Source: Topomyia yanbarensis
Lineage: Eukaryota > Arthropoda > Insecta > Diptera > Culicidae
Length of the DNA stretch: 64,000 nucleotides
NCBI RefSeq assembly: GCF_030247195.1
Contig: NC_080670.1
Coordinates: 39,975,524-40,039,523, forward strand
Reading direction: 5' to 3'
The translations under genes were made by a program, and so were the position numbers. Numbering within the stretch: the first letter of the stretch is position 1; every line of letters begins with the position of its first letter. Of the stretch, positions 1 to 12,803 are shown piece after piece. The notes under the pieces are model-generated. The model searched no databases. It was not told where the DNA came from and worked only from the letters and a program-made list of their open reading frames with translations.

Positions 1-2150
1 TAACGCAAGTTCAGTACTCAAAAGCATGAATTAAACGCAAAGGATTTGATTCCATGAACAGATGATAGACAATCAAGGTTATAATTCTAACGCATATGTA
101 TTTAGGTATGGTTATTTTCGGGGGTGACTTTCCTCGGTAGTCCTTCCTAGCCTAAAATATGTCATTTTTTGGACTTTTTGTATAAGTTAGCTTTAAGTTT
201 AACTTTATGTTAGAATGAAAAATGATTGTATAAATATCACTCAATGCAATGAACAACAATTAAACATTTTTCGATGCATTTTATCGATATAAAACATACT
301 TAATTCACTACTATGAAAATTGCAATATTATCAAGTGACTTGTGCGAGTGGGTCCGGTTTGAATTATAATGAAGAAAACCTTAAATATGATCTTTTTGCT
401 CAATTTTTAAATACAGCTGAAGAATTATTTTATTTTATTTGCTTATATTTTATCTGATAAATTTTTGAAGGTGCTCAGTTCTTTTCGTCCGCGTCCCTTA
501 TCACCTTATCACCCCTTGGTTGTGTAACTATTTTTTCCATTCTTATTATATGGCAAATAAGTAGTAGTTTTCATTTCATCAATTTTGAAACTGCACACAT
601 GTTATCGTAAATAATTTTAAATGTTCGTTGAATTGATGCCATTCTAAGGGGTTTAACTCTTTAACGGTCGGTTGGATTGTCTTGCAGTCTTCGACAAACT
701 TGTTCGGCATATCTGTAAACGCTAACTTCTTCCTAGGTCCTTGTTCGGATGTTTTCAGCGACATCTAGCGGCGATTTTGTGAACGGCGAGTGTTTCCCCA
801 TACATTTTGACCAAAAATCCCATACAAACTTTAAGCTCTTTGGTGGAGGGGTTAGTTAACGGATTTCACTCAAATTTGGAAAGTGTCATTTTTTCATGAT
901 TTCACACGACGCTAGGGGGTGTGTAGATAAGTGATTTCAAAAATGGTCGTCTACCCTAGAGAACACGTATCCGCCGAGAGATGCCAATCGAGCTAACATT
1001 TATTTGGACTGAGCAAACTAATTTTCATATTTGTTAAGTGTGACCAACTAGGGAGCACGGCATTAAATGTGCATGGAGAAAACGCATTGTTTTGTCCCAG
1101 TGGAATGATGATTTCAATCATGTAGGATGGTTGAGAATTGAAAGATCGCAAGAAGCATCGAAAACTAGTTACCAATTTCCTTCAGTCATATCAACACGAA
1201 GAACAAATGTTTTATTGTCATGTTCATTGGTTTGCTTTTAGTTCACTAAATCATGTTCATTATATATTCTTTCTCATTGTATTGAGTAATTTCATATACT
1301 TAATTTTTGTGTTAAAAGGGCGAAAAAACAGGAATCTCATTTTATTTCTGGGATCTACTTTATTTTCTGGTTTTGGCACATTGTTAGTTTAAATTACCGA
1401 ATTAGCTTTTCCTGCTTCCATGTCGTAAGAAGCGACAAAAACAGGACTCTCTATACATCATTTCCTGCATTCTTTAGACTTATAAATAATAAAGATCGCT
1501 CGCGTGAAATTGCTAGTATGTCCGTCACACAAAGTAAGGTTTCCAGAACAGTTTATCCTTATTTAGAACCGCTCATTTTTTTAAATATCACGAAAACAAT
1601 CGATATTTTTTAATTGTAGCGCCAGTTTGTCTTCCACTCTTATTTTTTTCTTCGAAATTTTGTGTTGCTTTGCCTTTTGCTAGTTTGTTCTCTGTAAAAT
1701 ATTATTTGAATTAAGTCTTTGTCTCGTTATTCGGCATTACGATAATCATAAAACGAATTCTAAGTACAAAACCCTTTGCGACGCAGTGGGATGTATACGT
1801 CTCACCTACTTCTCCTAAGTTTTTATTGGATTTCTAGTTAGCGTTGTATATAAATACGAATTCTTTCTTTTAATCAACTCTTGGGGATGTAAGAGTACTA
1901 GCACACAAAATTATGTGAATTTGTTAATTACTTATTAGTTAAAACAATTAAAACTTGAAAATCTCGTGTTTTTACAATATATTCGGCTGAGTATGAACTA
2001 AAAATCCCTGGAAATCCAAAAAATTTTTTTGCAAGTATCTCAAATATTGAACTAAATTAAAAAAAAATAGCAGAATTTTACGTAGGTCCGTTTTTTTAAA
2101 ATAATTTTTGATCTATAAAAGATTTTGATAGACAGGGATGGTTATTGCGG
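1..2150. other. intergenic, no gene seen
   Basis: AT-rich sequence with stops in all frames at short spacing. Only very short ORFs, without recognisable domains, are present. Part of it (about 240-430) is a diverged copy of sequence also found near 31150-31330. The stretch near 760-960 resembles generic mosquito repeat sequence, but I cannot name a family. Confidence 0.6.
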
Positions 2151-2159
2151 TCGCTGATT

Positions 2160-2605
2160 ACGATACGATGATAACAGCATCTGGAAATTCAAAATGGCGG
2201 CTACACAATGACAGCCATTTTTAACGAAATTTGCCAATTTTGTTACAATGAGCATAAAACTCGATTTACGAGAGTTTTTGGGGTCGCTGATAAAGATTCT
2301 GAAGTCAGAATTCGAAAATTCAAAATGGCGCCAGCAAAATAGCAACCATTTTTACGAAATTGGCAAATTTTGTTACAGTTAGTATAAAACTTGATTCACG
2401 GAGTTTTTTAGGGTCTCGCAATCGCCATGTTGGATCCGCCATTTTGAATTTTACATTTTCAACGTCAGAATCAGAATCAGCGAGTCCGAAAACCCCCTTG
2501 TAAGACGTTTTAGGCCAATATATTTAGCCAAGCAGTTGCCATATTGTATCCACCATTTTGAATTTTACATTTTCGACGTCAGAATCAGAATCAGCGACCC
2601 CGAAA
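2160..2605. repeat. tandem then inverted repeat block (AAAATGGCG / CGCCATTTT)
   Basis: Two direct units sharing CAAAATGGCG start at 2190 and 2321, a 131-bp period. Two units in the opposite orientation (CGCCATTTTGAATTTTACA at 2437, CACCATTTTG at 2551) follow at about 114 bp. Each unit also carries a version of 'gtcgctgat' or its complement with an AATCAGAATCAG-type stretch. The result is a decayed palindromic repeat. No coding function is seen. Confidence 0.7.
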
Positions 2606-2699
2606 AACTATATAAAGCTGAGGGTTAATGAGTCTCCTGGCGGCTGGGCGCCCCAGAGTCTCCTAAAATCTTGAATCGCGCGCGAGCTTCAGCACTCTT

Positions 2700-2880
2700 T
2701 CGAATCCCTATCTTTAGTAAAAATCTCCCTCCTTCTTGAATGTGCAGTAATATATACGCAAATGTCGGACTAACATTCCTTCCCTTTCATGCTGCGATCT
2801 ACGTTTGGGCATAATCGGCGCCGGTATTGATCAATAAACAACTTGGAATTACCAGAAGTTGTACACTGAGGAATAGATGT
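2700..2880 (+). repeat. dispersed repeat, inverted partner at 7020-7200
   Basis: This block contains GTCGGACTAAC, CATTCCTTCCCTTTC, GATCTACGTT and CGGCGCCGGTATTGATCAAT. All recur in the same order on the opposite strand at about 7020-7200, so the two are copies of one element about 4.3 kb apart. No ORF or known family is recognised. Confidence 0.75.
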
Positions 2881-4000
2881 GGGTCGGGATTTCATTCGTG
2901 TGATTTCTCGGATCATAACCAATCACTACACGTTAGACACTCATCTCTGATGCATCGGGCTCGCTTATGGGGACGATTACCACGATATCGAAGATATTGT
3001 CTGGGCATGCGGCGACTACTGTTCTGTCGGATTTCAAGGAAAATCCCCCAATGTTCCGGTTCGGGAAGTACTGGCAAGCCAGTATATCCTCTTTATGTCT
3101 CGCGTATACGCCTTCCTAAAAACCATCAATATGCAGATTTAACTGTCCCTATTTATTTTTCTTATCATTCTCAGAAGTGTCCTCTTCCGCCTGTAACTTA
3201 CACCGCGATGGTTTGATGCAACTTCAAGCCAATATAAAGCATCTTAGTCGACTGAGTCAACAAATGCGGGACCTACAGCAGAAGCAGCACACGCGCAACG
3301 CGGTGTGTTGCCGATCCGCATTTGAGCCGTACTACGAAATCGTCCCAATACATGAAGCTTCCTGATAAAGACCGTATGAGTCTGCAATCCATGCCGTTGA
3401 TCTTCCGATGCCGGAAACTGCAAGTTAATATTTGTCTCCTCCTGGTAGCATTGTGCACTCTCTCTCCCTTGTCTCTGATACACAGATGTTTTTGAGGCGC
3501 GATAACTTCTGATTTGGACAGTATATGCTCACAGGAAGTAAGGCTATAAACTGAGACTAATACACCCAAAACTCGGCCGTAATACCTTTACGGTAATAAG
3601 AAAAAATTGCTCTGATAGCAAGACGTTTCATGCTAAAACGGTCACAACAAAAAATTCCTCAAACGGCAATACCAACACATTCAAATCTTCACTGCGTCGC
3701 ACTCATGTTTCATCAATTCTTATTCAATAAATATTATCGCGTCGGATGGTCTGGAAGTGTGTAGCACTTCGCTTGTCATTGTATTGCGCATCAAGTGAAG
3801 TGAACACTATGTGGACAAAGACAAGATTCGATTTTCTCTACACGACACATTCCGTATTTGAAGATCGGCTCACTCACAGAAAAAAAACGACTCGGAATAG
3901 TGGTGGGGTATTTCGGTTGGTGTTAAATTGAAATTTCTTTTCTATCACGGACGTTAACAGCAAGGTAGCGACTGCACAAAACATGAAAAGTCCGTCCCGT
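2881..4000. other. intergenic, no gene supported
   Basis: Overlapping short ORFs on both strands (the longest is 129 codons, 2827-3216 +) have no domain or plausible splice context that I recognise, and overlap each other antisense. I see nothing else definite here. Confidence 0.5.
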
Positions 4001-4045
4001 CATGTACGGGAAGCAAGACCTATGGTTTGGATCCACATATACGAA

Positions 4046-4275
4046 CCGAGGGTCCGGATTCAGACACTTGTCTGGATCTAAGCACCAGGTCTGGGTCTGG
4101 TTCAGGTCCGGACTTGGTAAGGGGAAAAGGGGATGGGCTGGATCCGGGTACTGGTCCGGATCCGGGTACTGGTCCAGAACCGGGAACCTGTTTGGATCTG
4201 GGCACTGGTCTGGATCCGGGAGGTCCGGATTTGGGGACTGGTCCCGATCAGGCAGCTAGGCCGGATCCGGAAACC
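4046..4275. repeat. G-rich minisatellite (GGTCCGGATCCGGGTACT-like)
   Basis: A degenerate tandem of 6-18 bp units built on GGTCCGGAT/CCGGGTACTGGT fills the interval, in sharp contrast with the AT-rich flanks. Because the unit is a multiple of three, several frames on both strands stay open and give Gly/Ser-, Pro/Asp- or Arg/Ile-rich peptides. This is an artefact of periodicity, not a gene. BamHI-like GGATCC palindromes recur. Confidence 0.85.
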
Positions 4276-4289
4276 GCCTAAACTTTTTA

Positions 4290-6890
4290 TTCCACTATCC
4301 AACCTACCCAGTAAAAAATCCGTAATTCTGGCTGGTTTCTGCCAATATTGGGCCAGATTCCAGCCTGAATTTGATCAAAGATCTGCCAGGACTTCGGTTG
4401 CTTTGACTCGGTACTAATACTATCATAGCAATCGACCGAATTATCCTACTTCCGAACAGAGCCGAGGTTGACACATACTGAAAAACTGTTTGATTGTGTC
4501 ATGCGCATACATAAACAGCAACCGAAATTCGTCATTCCACCGTTTACTACCTTTACGGGAATATGAGTTTAATACCGCAATGCGCAATTGCGTGGTCTGT
4601 TACCGAAAAGACAATAGAATCTTACCCAAAAGTAATAGAAACATACCCGTCGGATTTTGGGTGTACCTTACGTCTGAACACTAACAGTTATAAATATTAT
4701 CCGTATAACTGAAGCTATTGCAATTAGTCTAATTGCATTCAGCTGAGCATCGGAAAATAAAATTGGAATAGCTTCTAGCTCTCTTGATCAAAGCGAGGTT
4801 TTCGTGTTCCTTGAGCGCAACAGTTTTTGGAGCGCCATACACGCTTGAAAAAAGTTGGGTATGGAAGGGTTAAGGTAATTTATTTGGAAATTGTTACTTT
4901 TTCGTTAATTACTCAGTCTGTGATCGTTGAATTGCGCATCAATTTGTATAATTGAAATCGAGCTGTTCCTATAAAAGGTTTATGACAACTAAAGACAGTA
5001 ACAGTAATTAAAATTAAATTAAAGTAATTGAAAAGAAACGGACGATTTCTAAATTGAACACATTTTAAGAACAACGTAATACGTAAGAAATGTATTTGAT
5101 GCCTCACTTTTCTGCCAACGTCTTAGACAGAGATAGCGATAATTTTCTCTAACACACAGATCTAAATTGGGACGTCAACAATTTAAACCATGCTGACAGT
5201 CGGATCGTTACCCTACCGAGCTCAAACTAACTAACATCCAACGCAAGACAGCACCCACGGCAAGTTCCAAAAAGTGCTATCCGGAACAGGTTTAAGTTAG
5301 CACACCAAACGCTCCCGTCTGCCTCGATGTCTGCTATCTTTCGCAAAAGTACCATCTTTCGCGCGCGCTTGACAATACAGTTGATTGCATGCTAATGAGC
5401 TCCAACTCTCTTGACCATATAACCGGTACGAGCCCAGGTGTCTCCAGTATTTTTTTTCGCAAAAGGCGGATGCTGGGCCAAAGGTAAGATAAGTGTTGTT
5501 GCTAGGCGCGTCAATTTTGTTGACTTTCATTGCACGAAACGAAAAAATCTTGAATTTTTAGAGTGTTGGTGCGAGCGAGTTTGAATGCTTTACAGTGTTT
5601 GTTATTTCGTTTGCCTGCAATATGATCAATTGAAATGCCCGTTTGATACTGAGCATAAATTGCCTTTTTCATTTCTAATGATTTGATGTCAAGTTTTGGT
5701 TTGTGTTTACTTTTATATACATTTAAAGTGTTGGACCTATTGTTGTTTCTGTAGAATATCTCTCAATTAGATACATTAAATGATTTGTTGTCTTATGTAA
5801 ATAAAATGTTAACTTTCCCCTAATTCGCCAGTTGCAACTTTCCGTGTGTTTGTTCGAAACAGCAAACATAATATGACTTAAAACAGTTAATATATGCAAA
5901 TTAGTTATAGTGTGGAATTCGCAAGAAAACATCGAACATCTGTGGTTCTATGGCTTCAGTCAGAAGGATGTGATTTCAAACTATTACTGTGGTCTTTGAA
6001 TACTTATGGCTATGGAATTAAAAGCTTATCTGTATAAATAAGCGATCCTATGGGTAAGGTAATATACTCTGTATCAAATTACATATAAATTCGCTTATTG
6101 AGGAAGCTGCTAATCCTTTTCATACTAGATCATCGTACTGCAACTTGGCCCCAGTGTTCACGATGGTACTCTAAAAATGTCCACGTCTTTGACACTACAT
6201 TGATGCTTTATGTTCCAAGAATTGCTGCCTTTCGTTTGAGCAACTGATGACGTTTCTATGGCAAAAATTAGCAGTCCCGTCACATATTTAGCACAAGCGT
6301 TCATATTCAAAGCGTAAAGCCCGCTCTCGACAAACGTGCGGCGGGGGTAAAGAGCGAACAATGTTTCACTTTGCTGGACAGAGCGACACTAACGAGTCAT
6401 ATAGACGTGATGGGATTTCGCGAGTAGTTTAAATATTTACACTAATTGACGAAGGCAGTTCCGGATAGATGTTCCCTTATCAGCGATGATCTTTGACGCA
6501 AAGCTTACACAGGATATTCGTCAGAAATATGTTAAGGGAATATTTGCATTCGCAATTTCGCGCGTTGTGTCTATTTACTCCAGAAATAACCTAGAAATAT
6601 AAAAATAAATATCTAATTGTGATGCAAATCTTAAGTAAACACGCGTCGGGGGGTTTTAAAACTTCGTATAGGAACATGACGCAAGTGAGCAACAGTGCGT
6701 CGAACAATAGTCCGTACAGTAATGACTCGAGGATCGACTCGTTAAAACAAAATTAAATCTAAAGTGAATAACCGTAGTATTTATTCCATTAACAGTTAAA
6801 GTGTGTACTCCACTGCGACCATTTAAAGGAATATTGTGGTATATTGTATACTAGCATGTAATAAAATTAAAATTATCGCTTTTTTAATGG
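4290..6890. other. intergenic, no gene seen
   Basis: No ORF longer than about 77 codons and no recognisable RNA gene or repeat family. I see nothing that I can name. Confidence 0.55.
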
Positions 6891-7019
6891 CATATACATG
6901 AAAAACTTTACAAACTTGAGCCTGAGCTTTTGCGACCACCCCTGGCTGCTACTCAGTCATCGATCTGGACTAGCTGAAGTTGCACAGGGAATAAGTAGAT
7001 AATTGCGCTTAGGAGTAGC

Positions 7020-7200
7020 GAAACATCTTTCAATGTGCCACTCCTGGTAATTCTAAAGTGTTTATTGATCAATACCGGCGCCGGCCAGGCCCGAACGTAG
7101 ATCGTTGAAGGAAAGGGAAGGAATGGTTAGTCCGATACTTGCTTTTGCTAGAAGCCGTATATACTACTGCGTACTCCACATGTATCACGGGAGGAGGATA
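7020..7200 (-). repeat. dispersed repeat, inverted partner of 2700-2880
   Basis: Reverse-complement homologue of the block at 2700-2880: ATTGATCAATACCGGCGCCG, GATCGTTGAAGGAAAGGGAA and GGTTAGTCCGATA appear in the same relative order. It lies directly next to a SINE (7200-7460), so the two may have been inserted close together or form a composite. Confidence 0.75.
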
Positions 7201-7460
7201 TTTGTTAGTAAGTATAGAAGTTGGATTCTACTTCTTCTTTACCGACGCCAGAGAGGTGACTCAACTATCTGGACTAGATATCGATCCACGAACTCATGGA
7301 CCGAGGACCAACGGTTTTACTTCCCTTCCGAAGGAAGACGTGACCACAGATTTTTTCACCTGAAAAAATCTCAACGACCTCGGGCTGGAATTGAACCCAG
7401 GCCAACTGGAATGAGTGGTGGTCACGCTTACCACTCAACCACCGCCACCGTCAGCATATA
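7200..7460 (-). mobile_element. tRNA-derived SINE, near complete
   Basis: Read on the minus strand, the right end begins with a pol III A-box-like GTGGTTGAGTGGTAAGC followed by a B-box-like GGGTTCAATTCC, the layout of a tRNA-derived SINE head. A body follows (AGATTTTTTCAGGTGAAAAA, TCTGTGGTCACGTCTTCC) that is shared with the copies at 15568-15740 and 51760-51840. Short ORFs across this stretch are incidental. It resembles mosquito SINEs of the Feilai type, but the exact family is not verified. Confidence 0.75.
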
Positions 7461-7469
7461 TATGAAAAA

Positions 7470-10400
7470 CTTTACAAAATGAACAAAATCATGAAAGCGA
7501 TGCCAAATAAACTATTCCTTCATTTACGCAAAAAAAACCAGCAAACGTTAATATCGATAATTTCACAAGAATTGCACTTGTATATTACTTATTTGTGCAC
7601 TTTTCCAAGTTTAACCAGCGAAAAACGATTTATATCCGGAAACTTATTAATGCAATGAATTCACTATTAAAATATAAGCTGGTTCGACATTTCAGAGAGT
7701 ATAATCTGTTCGCCCAATAGGTACTTCAAAATGCCCAGGAAAACAAACTCCCGAAAAGGATAACAAACTAAAGCTTACAGGAAGATACATCGAGCTAGCT
7801 CCTATAATCGTTAGATTCAAGAAAACTGTTCTTATCGTATTCAGAGCAGAACATAAAAATCGATTCATTTTTCATAACTCCCAGCAAACCAAACATCCAT
7901 TAAAATTACCGCTTTGTTGATTATTCACTGTACAAACAGTATACATATTATCGTTGCCCCTGGCTGTGAAGGGAAAATGACTTAATCACAGGAGAAGAAA
8001 ACGACCATGTGGGTGAATACCATTCTGATTGACTTAGACTTTGCATTAGACCTACGATTCACGAGATTGACCCGCTACTAAAGGTGAACATGGAGGCATG
8101 GAGCTTATGCTTGCGGAAGTCTCTCATATACAAATCCACCTCGTACACAGTGAAGTTCTGATAACTTTCAATAAGTAAAAAAATGCAGAAAATATCATTA
8201 GGCAGAGCAACATTTCGAACATAACCACGTTAAAAGAAAAATTCCCGTTTATATGACAGATGAAATAATGGCAGTACGACCACACGATCCGGGAGCGTGT
8301 ACTTCGTTCAGAGTATCGCAACGATCATGTTGAAATGCGACTGGGATGAATCCTTTACGAATAATACCTAGAGAAACTTCTTTCCGAATGTAAATATCTT
8401 ACGACGTTCGTGTATTGAGAATGCGACAGGCACATCTTCAATAATCAAACAACGATGTGCATCTACACAGATCAGGTCAATACGTGCCGGTTCTATAATA
8501 AATTGGCACACAACGGAAAAAAAACTGTATTGAAGCAGCAAAGCAAAATTCATCAACTGGAACCAACACTAACATACAGCCATCAATACCTTTTATGAGT
8601 CATCTTTTAGTTCGACTTTTACCAAAACCGTTACTTACTATTCACCGAAGAAATATAGAGCATGGGTCTGTTTAGAAGAATCACTGAAAAATGCCTGTCT
8701 ACAACTTTGCAGAAGACACCTACGCTTTATCGCTCTTCGTTAAAACAGTTAGTGTATTCGGTGAAATGATCAATCAAGCCTTTCGCCCTGAAAAATTGCG
8801 TATGTTATATACTAAATTTCTTCGTGAGAATTGATTACTGATCCTCCACCATGTGCCAATAGACCCCGCGCAAGACTGACTTAGCCATCATTTCAATCAG
8901 TTTTATAATTTCTCCCAACAAAACTGGATTGATTAGCAGTTTTCGACAAAATTGTCAGCAATTAAAACATACTGATTCTTACTTGAAGTGATAATCTCAT
9001 GTATACAGTTACAGAAAATACGAACAAGTAGGTTTTCTTCAAATAGACTCTCGAATAATCCCATTACAATTTCAAACGTGTTGTACTTGTCCGATTTGAT
9101 TCAAATTTGAAGCAGATTCTCTTGGTAGGACTAGGAATCGATTTTTAATGGACCGCTATTATTTTCAAAATTCATTTTTCGCTGCACAGCCTATTGTTCC
9201 AGTACGTGGAAATTTGTAAGTACTCCGGAACAAACTAGTAGAATGTTGCTCCTATATTCGCTCCTTCTCCTGTAGCTTCTGGTAACGAGCCAGAGGAAGT
9301 ATTATTTCCTGATTATGTATGTTTCTTTAACTAGTTGATCTTTAAGCTACTACTGTACGGACAAATTCTTGAAGCACTGTAACTTCGAACTAAAAATGTT
9401 TAGCCTTCGATCTCTGTGAACGAATCGAAGGCAATTTTGGGGCTATTTTGTTCGGAAGTAATACTCCTTTGTCTAGTATACACTACAAATTCACACGTTT
9501 GGTTGTCGTGGGAGCGATGTTTCTTGTTAGCTGCAGATCATGGCGGGTATGCAAATGAGTCTGCGGCAGCCGCTATGATCTTGAAAATAGGAATCATTCT
9601 GCCCATTCGAAGTTGTTTTTTCCTCGTCGCTGTTTATGTAATATTTAATAAGCTTTAGTCTTATTTATTCAATGCCACTGGACTGAAGGCAACTAAAGCA
9701 TTTAACCTTCTTGTGGTCGATAGACTGACAAATAACATAGATTGCTTAACGGCACAGATTATTTTCACAGATCACAGATTTAAATTTTACTAATTCACAT
9801 AATGAACATTTAGATGGATGTACAAAGATGCATTTCACATGATTGGCTTAATTTTTTTCCAAACCCATGCGTGCTTTCATCTCTGTGTACAAGCCAGTTG
9901 TATTTTTGAAAGCCCAACACGAAGGGTTCTTAGTGTCAATATGATCAAAACACAATTTTATTGTATATAAGAATCGCTTTAAACAGAAGATCCAAACTCC
10001 GCAGTAGGATTGCTCAACTAAACTTCCAATAAGCAAACTGATTACCCGGAAACAATTACGTCCCAATTCCCAATACTAGATGCATGTATATTATTTTTAG
10101 AACGTATAAAGGCATAGTCAGCAGTTTGTTTGTTTCATTTCCAAAATTTCCCACTTGAAGTGATTAGTCATTTGGAGAAAAGCCAGACTTTCAATATTTC
10201 AAACTGATTAGGAGAAGTATGGTTAAGTCGTACTTGGACTGCTTTTAGCTTATGTTCATTGAATAGTCTAATTATTCGCAGTCTATGAAGACTTCTAAAG
10301 CACAATTTATGATAGATTAAAGCGATTTTTAACCTTGGATTTTAACATTGGGATCATTCGTTTTTTTCGAGTTTTGAAAATTTCTAACGCAATGTGCAGG

Positions 10401-11870
10401 GTTCAAATTCGTACCCAGATGAGTCAAATTGTTAACATAACCAAGAATAAAATTGTTTTTTTCAACTATAATATAAAAAATAGAACTCCAAGATGTCCGT
10501 CGAAGGAGCAACTCTCCTATTTGTGAATTATTGTCCGCGAAAGAGAAAATGCAAACTTGTGTCCGAATAAGGGGGTTAAATGGGTTATTACGGTAACGTG
10601 ACAGAATTTTTAATTATAGCAATTAAAATCTAACTTTGTCTAAATATGACAATCCCTTCAGAGCATAACATAACAGAAAGATGGAATTAGGATTAGAATT
10701 TTTGACCCGTAAATTAATTTACAGAGCATTTTACCCTAGTTTGCCTCGAACATGCTGTTCTGCTGATTTTACAAACACAAACTTTGGTTAGTGTTTACGC
10801 TATATCGGTTTAATGAATATTTGCTCAAAACAGAGTATTAAGCCTGTTTTTCAGCTTTCACTAATTTAAATCAAAATCGATTTCGACTCAAATAACAGTG
10901 AGTTCATCGCACTTTGCCAATTATCCCAGGAATAAGAGACTGATTCGCAGTACCTTACACCACATGTTTAGTTTTTTTTTACCAGCGGTAACCGGCTGTA
11001 AAGTTTCTGATTCACATTTGCGATATAATTTCATTCAGTTTCGACATACGTGTGCTTATTTTTATAATCGTCCAACTTGTTGATTCTATCACTGTATCAA
11101 AGAAGGCAACCGAAAATCGCACTGCAACCGGAACTAGGCACTATTTCGTTTCGTTAAGCGATTCAATATTTTATAATGTTTATTTTATCGAATGAAAAAT
11201 GCATCTAGTCAGATCGTTAAACTAAGCACATGCAAACAAATCGCAAATGTGCGCTCTTTCATCTAACCCATTCGGCGGCTTACAATAACATCGAACGAAA
11301 TAGACACACCAGACTTGATTACTCGGGTAAACACGCATGCCAAACATAAATCAACAAGTTGTTTCCTCATGTTGCGCAGCTTTTCTCTCCCTCCACTATA
11401 CCGATCGGTAATCAACAAGTGTTTAGGTCACACTTTTCATCGCCGGTTTATTGCACGTCATCGTGCGAACCTTGTAACCAATATGCCTCCAATGTCCCAT
11501 AATCGATTCTAATCCAACGATTAGGATTGCTTCAACTATGTAGTCTTCTGAGCGTACATCAGAAATCAGCTGACCGATGTGAAAGAAAGATAACGAGAAA
11601 AACTAGAGCAAAATTAGTGTCGATGATTGGCATTTATTCGTACCAGAAAGTTACAGGTAAACACAGTAAACAGTAAAAATCGCGAATTATTTTTTTGTTG
11701 CAAGTAATAAAAAATGAAGTTATATATAAGGAAAAATAAAGTTCATATTATTACCACACTGAGGATTTTGTGGGTCGTTGTGGAAGTAATTTTCCAGTTA
11801 TTTTTATAGTTATCGATAGTGAACCCCAATTAATTTTACATGTTACTGGTATGATTCTAGAGCATTTATT
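7470..11870. other. intergenic, no gene seen
   Basis: AT-rich, only ORFs under 85 codons, none with domain signatures. No tRNA, rRNA or clear transposon ends were recognised. Confidence 0.5.
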
Positions 11871-11879
11871 ATTATCAGG

Positions 11880-12060
11880 TGCTCCATGATTTTTTTTATT
11901 TCGATTATAGGGGTTTTAACCTTAAAGCCATTCGCTTCTTCGGATTAGAAAAATCTCTTAGGAAAAATCTCTAACCCTATGTGCGGGGTTGGGATTGAAA
12001 CCCAGGTGGGCTGAGTACAAGGCAATCGATTTACTAACTGAACTGTCTTCTTCGCTGTAA
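11880..12060 (-). mobile_element. tRNA-related SINE, Feilai-like
   Basis: On the minus strand it has an A-box-like TTCAGTTAGTAAATCG and a B-box-like GGGTTTCAATCCC. A body follows with AGAGATTTTTCC and TAATCCGAAGAAGCGAATGG, then a 3' section GGTTAAAACCCCTATAATC next to an A-rich stretch. This order is what I recall of Feilai-class SINEs of Aedes mosquitoes. The sequence differs from the SINE at 7200-7460, so at least two SINE families are present. Confidence 0.65.
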
Positions 12061-12069
12061 GTCATTCAA

Positions 12070-12800
12070 ACAGAATTGCAATACGAATTGGATTGGGTTG
12101 CCGCGGGAAATACGTATTTTAAAGTAATTTCATAAAAAACGCAACAAAATCATTCTGACTGCTTTTGAATAAAATCACGAATTTTCTGCCACCATCTATA
12201 CGCACACGTCTCCTGGTCAACACCACCGTCCAGTTGTTCCTGCAAAACATCTCAATTTATCTTGCTCGTCTTCTTCAACTTTCGTTAATGTACTTTTCCA
12301 TCAAATGCATACCCTTGGCATGGTACCGCTGTAGTAGCTTTCGGCAACAGTGGCACCTTGTCAAACCGGGCCAAAACGGTAGAACGATGTTTGAATGCAC
12401 ACCTTCGTGTTTCCTAGATTTGAGCGTAAACTTTGGTATTATATCTCTAGCTACAAATACCTTGGCAGATCAGTGCAAATTTTACCGAAAAAAAACAAAC
12501 TTTGCAGGGTTGAATAAATATTTACCTGGATTTTTCCATAATTCTACTTCGCATACGTTGTTTACGAATACTTGTAGAGCAAATAGATGGGAAGTTTTGA
12601 CCAAGCACGAGATTCAACAATTATCAATAACGTGTTCTATTTGATTCTTAAAATTGTTTTAAAAATATTTTTTTACTTGTTTGGATCCCATCAGGTAATT
12701 TTAAAAGTTTAGAGTGAAAAATCCTTTCCACATAAAAAATATTCCGTAATTCAAGAATTTGCGTTAAATGATGCAATTTTTTATCAAACTTTATATGGAC
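12070..12800. other. intergenic, no gene supported
   Basis: A 159-codon ORF (12165-12644 +) has no recognisable domain, a composition typical of translated AT-rich DNA, and no neighbouring exon signals. I treat it as chance. Confidence 0.45.
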
Positions 12801-12803
12801 ATA

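Noticed and set aside
7370..7460. tRNA gene
   Set aside because: A- and B-box-like sequences are present, but the cloverleaf does not close and the sequence continues into a SINE body found at other sites.
10395..10425. B-box-like GGGTTCAAATTCGTACCC as a tRNA or SINE
   Set aside because: The T-arm stem would not pair and no A box lies upstream at the right distance.
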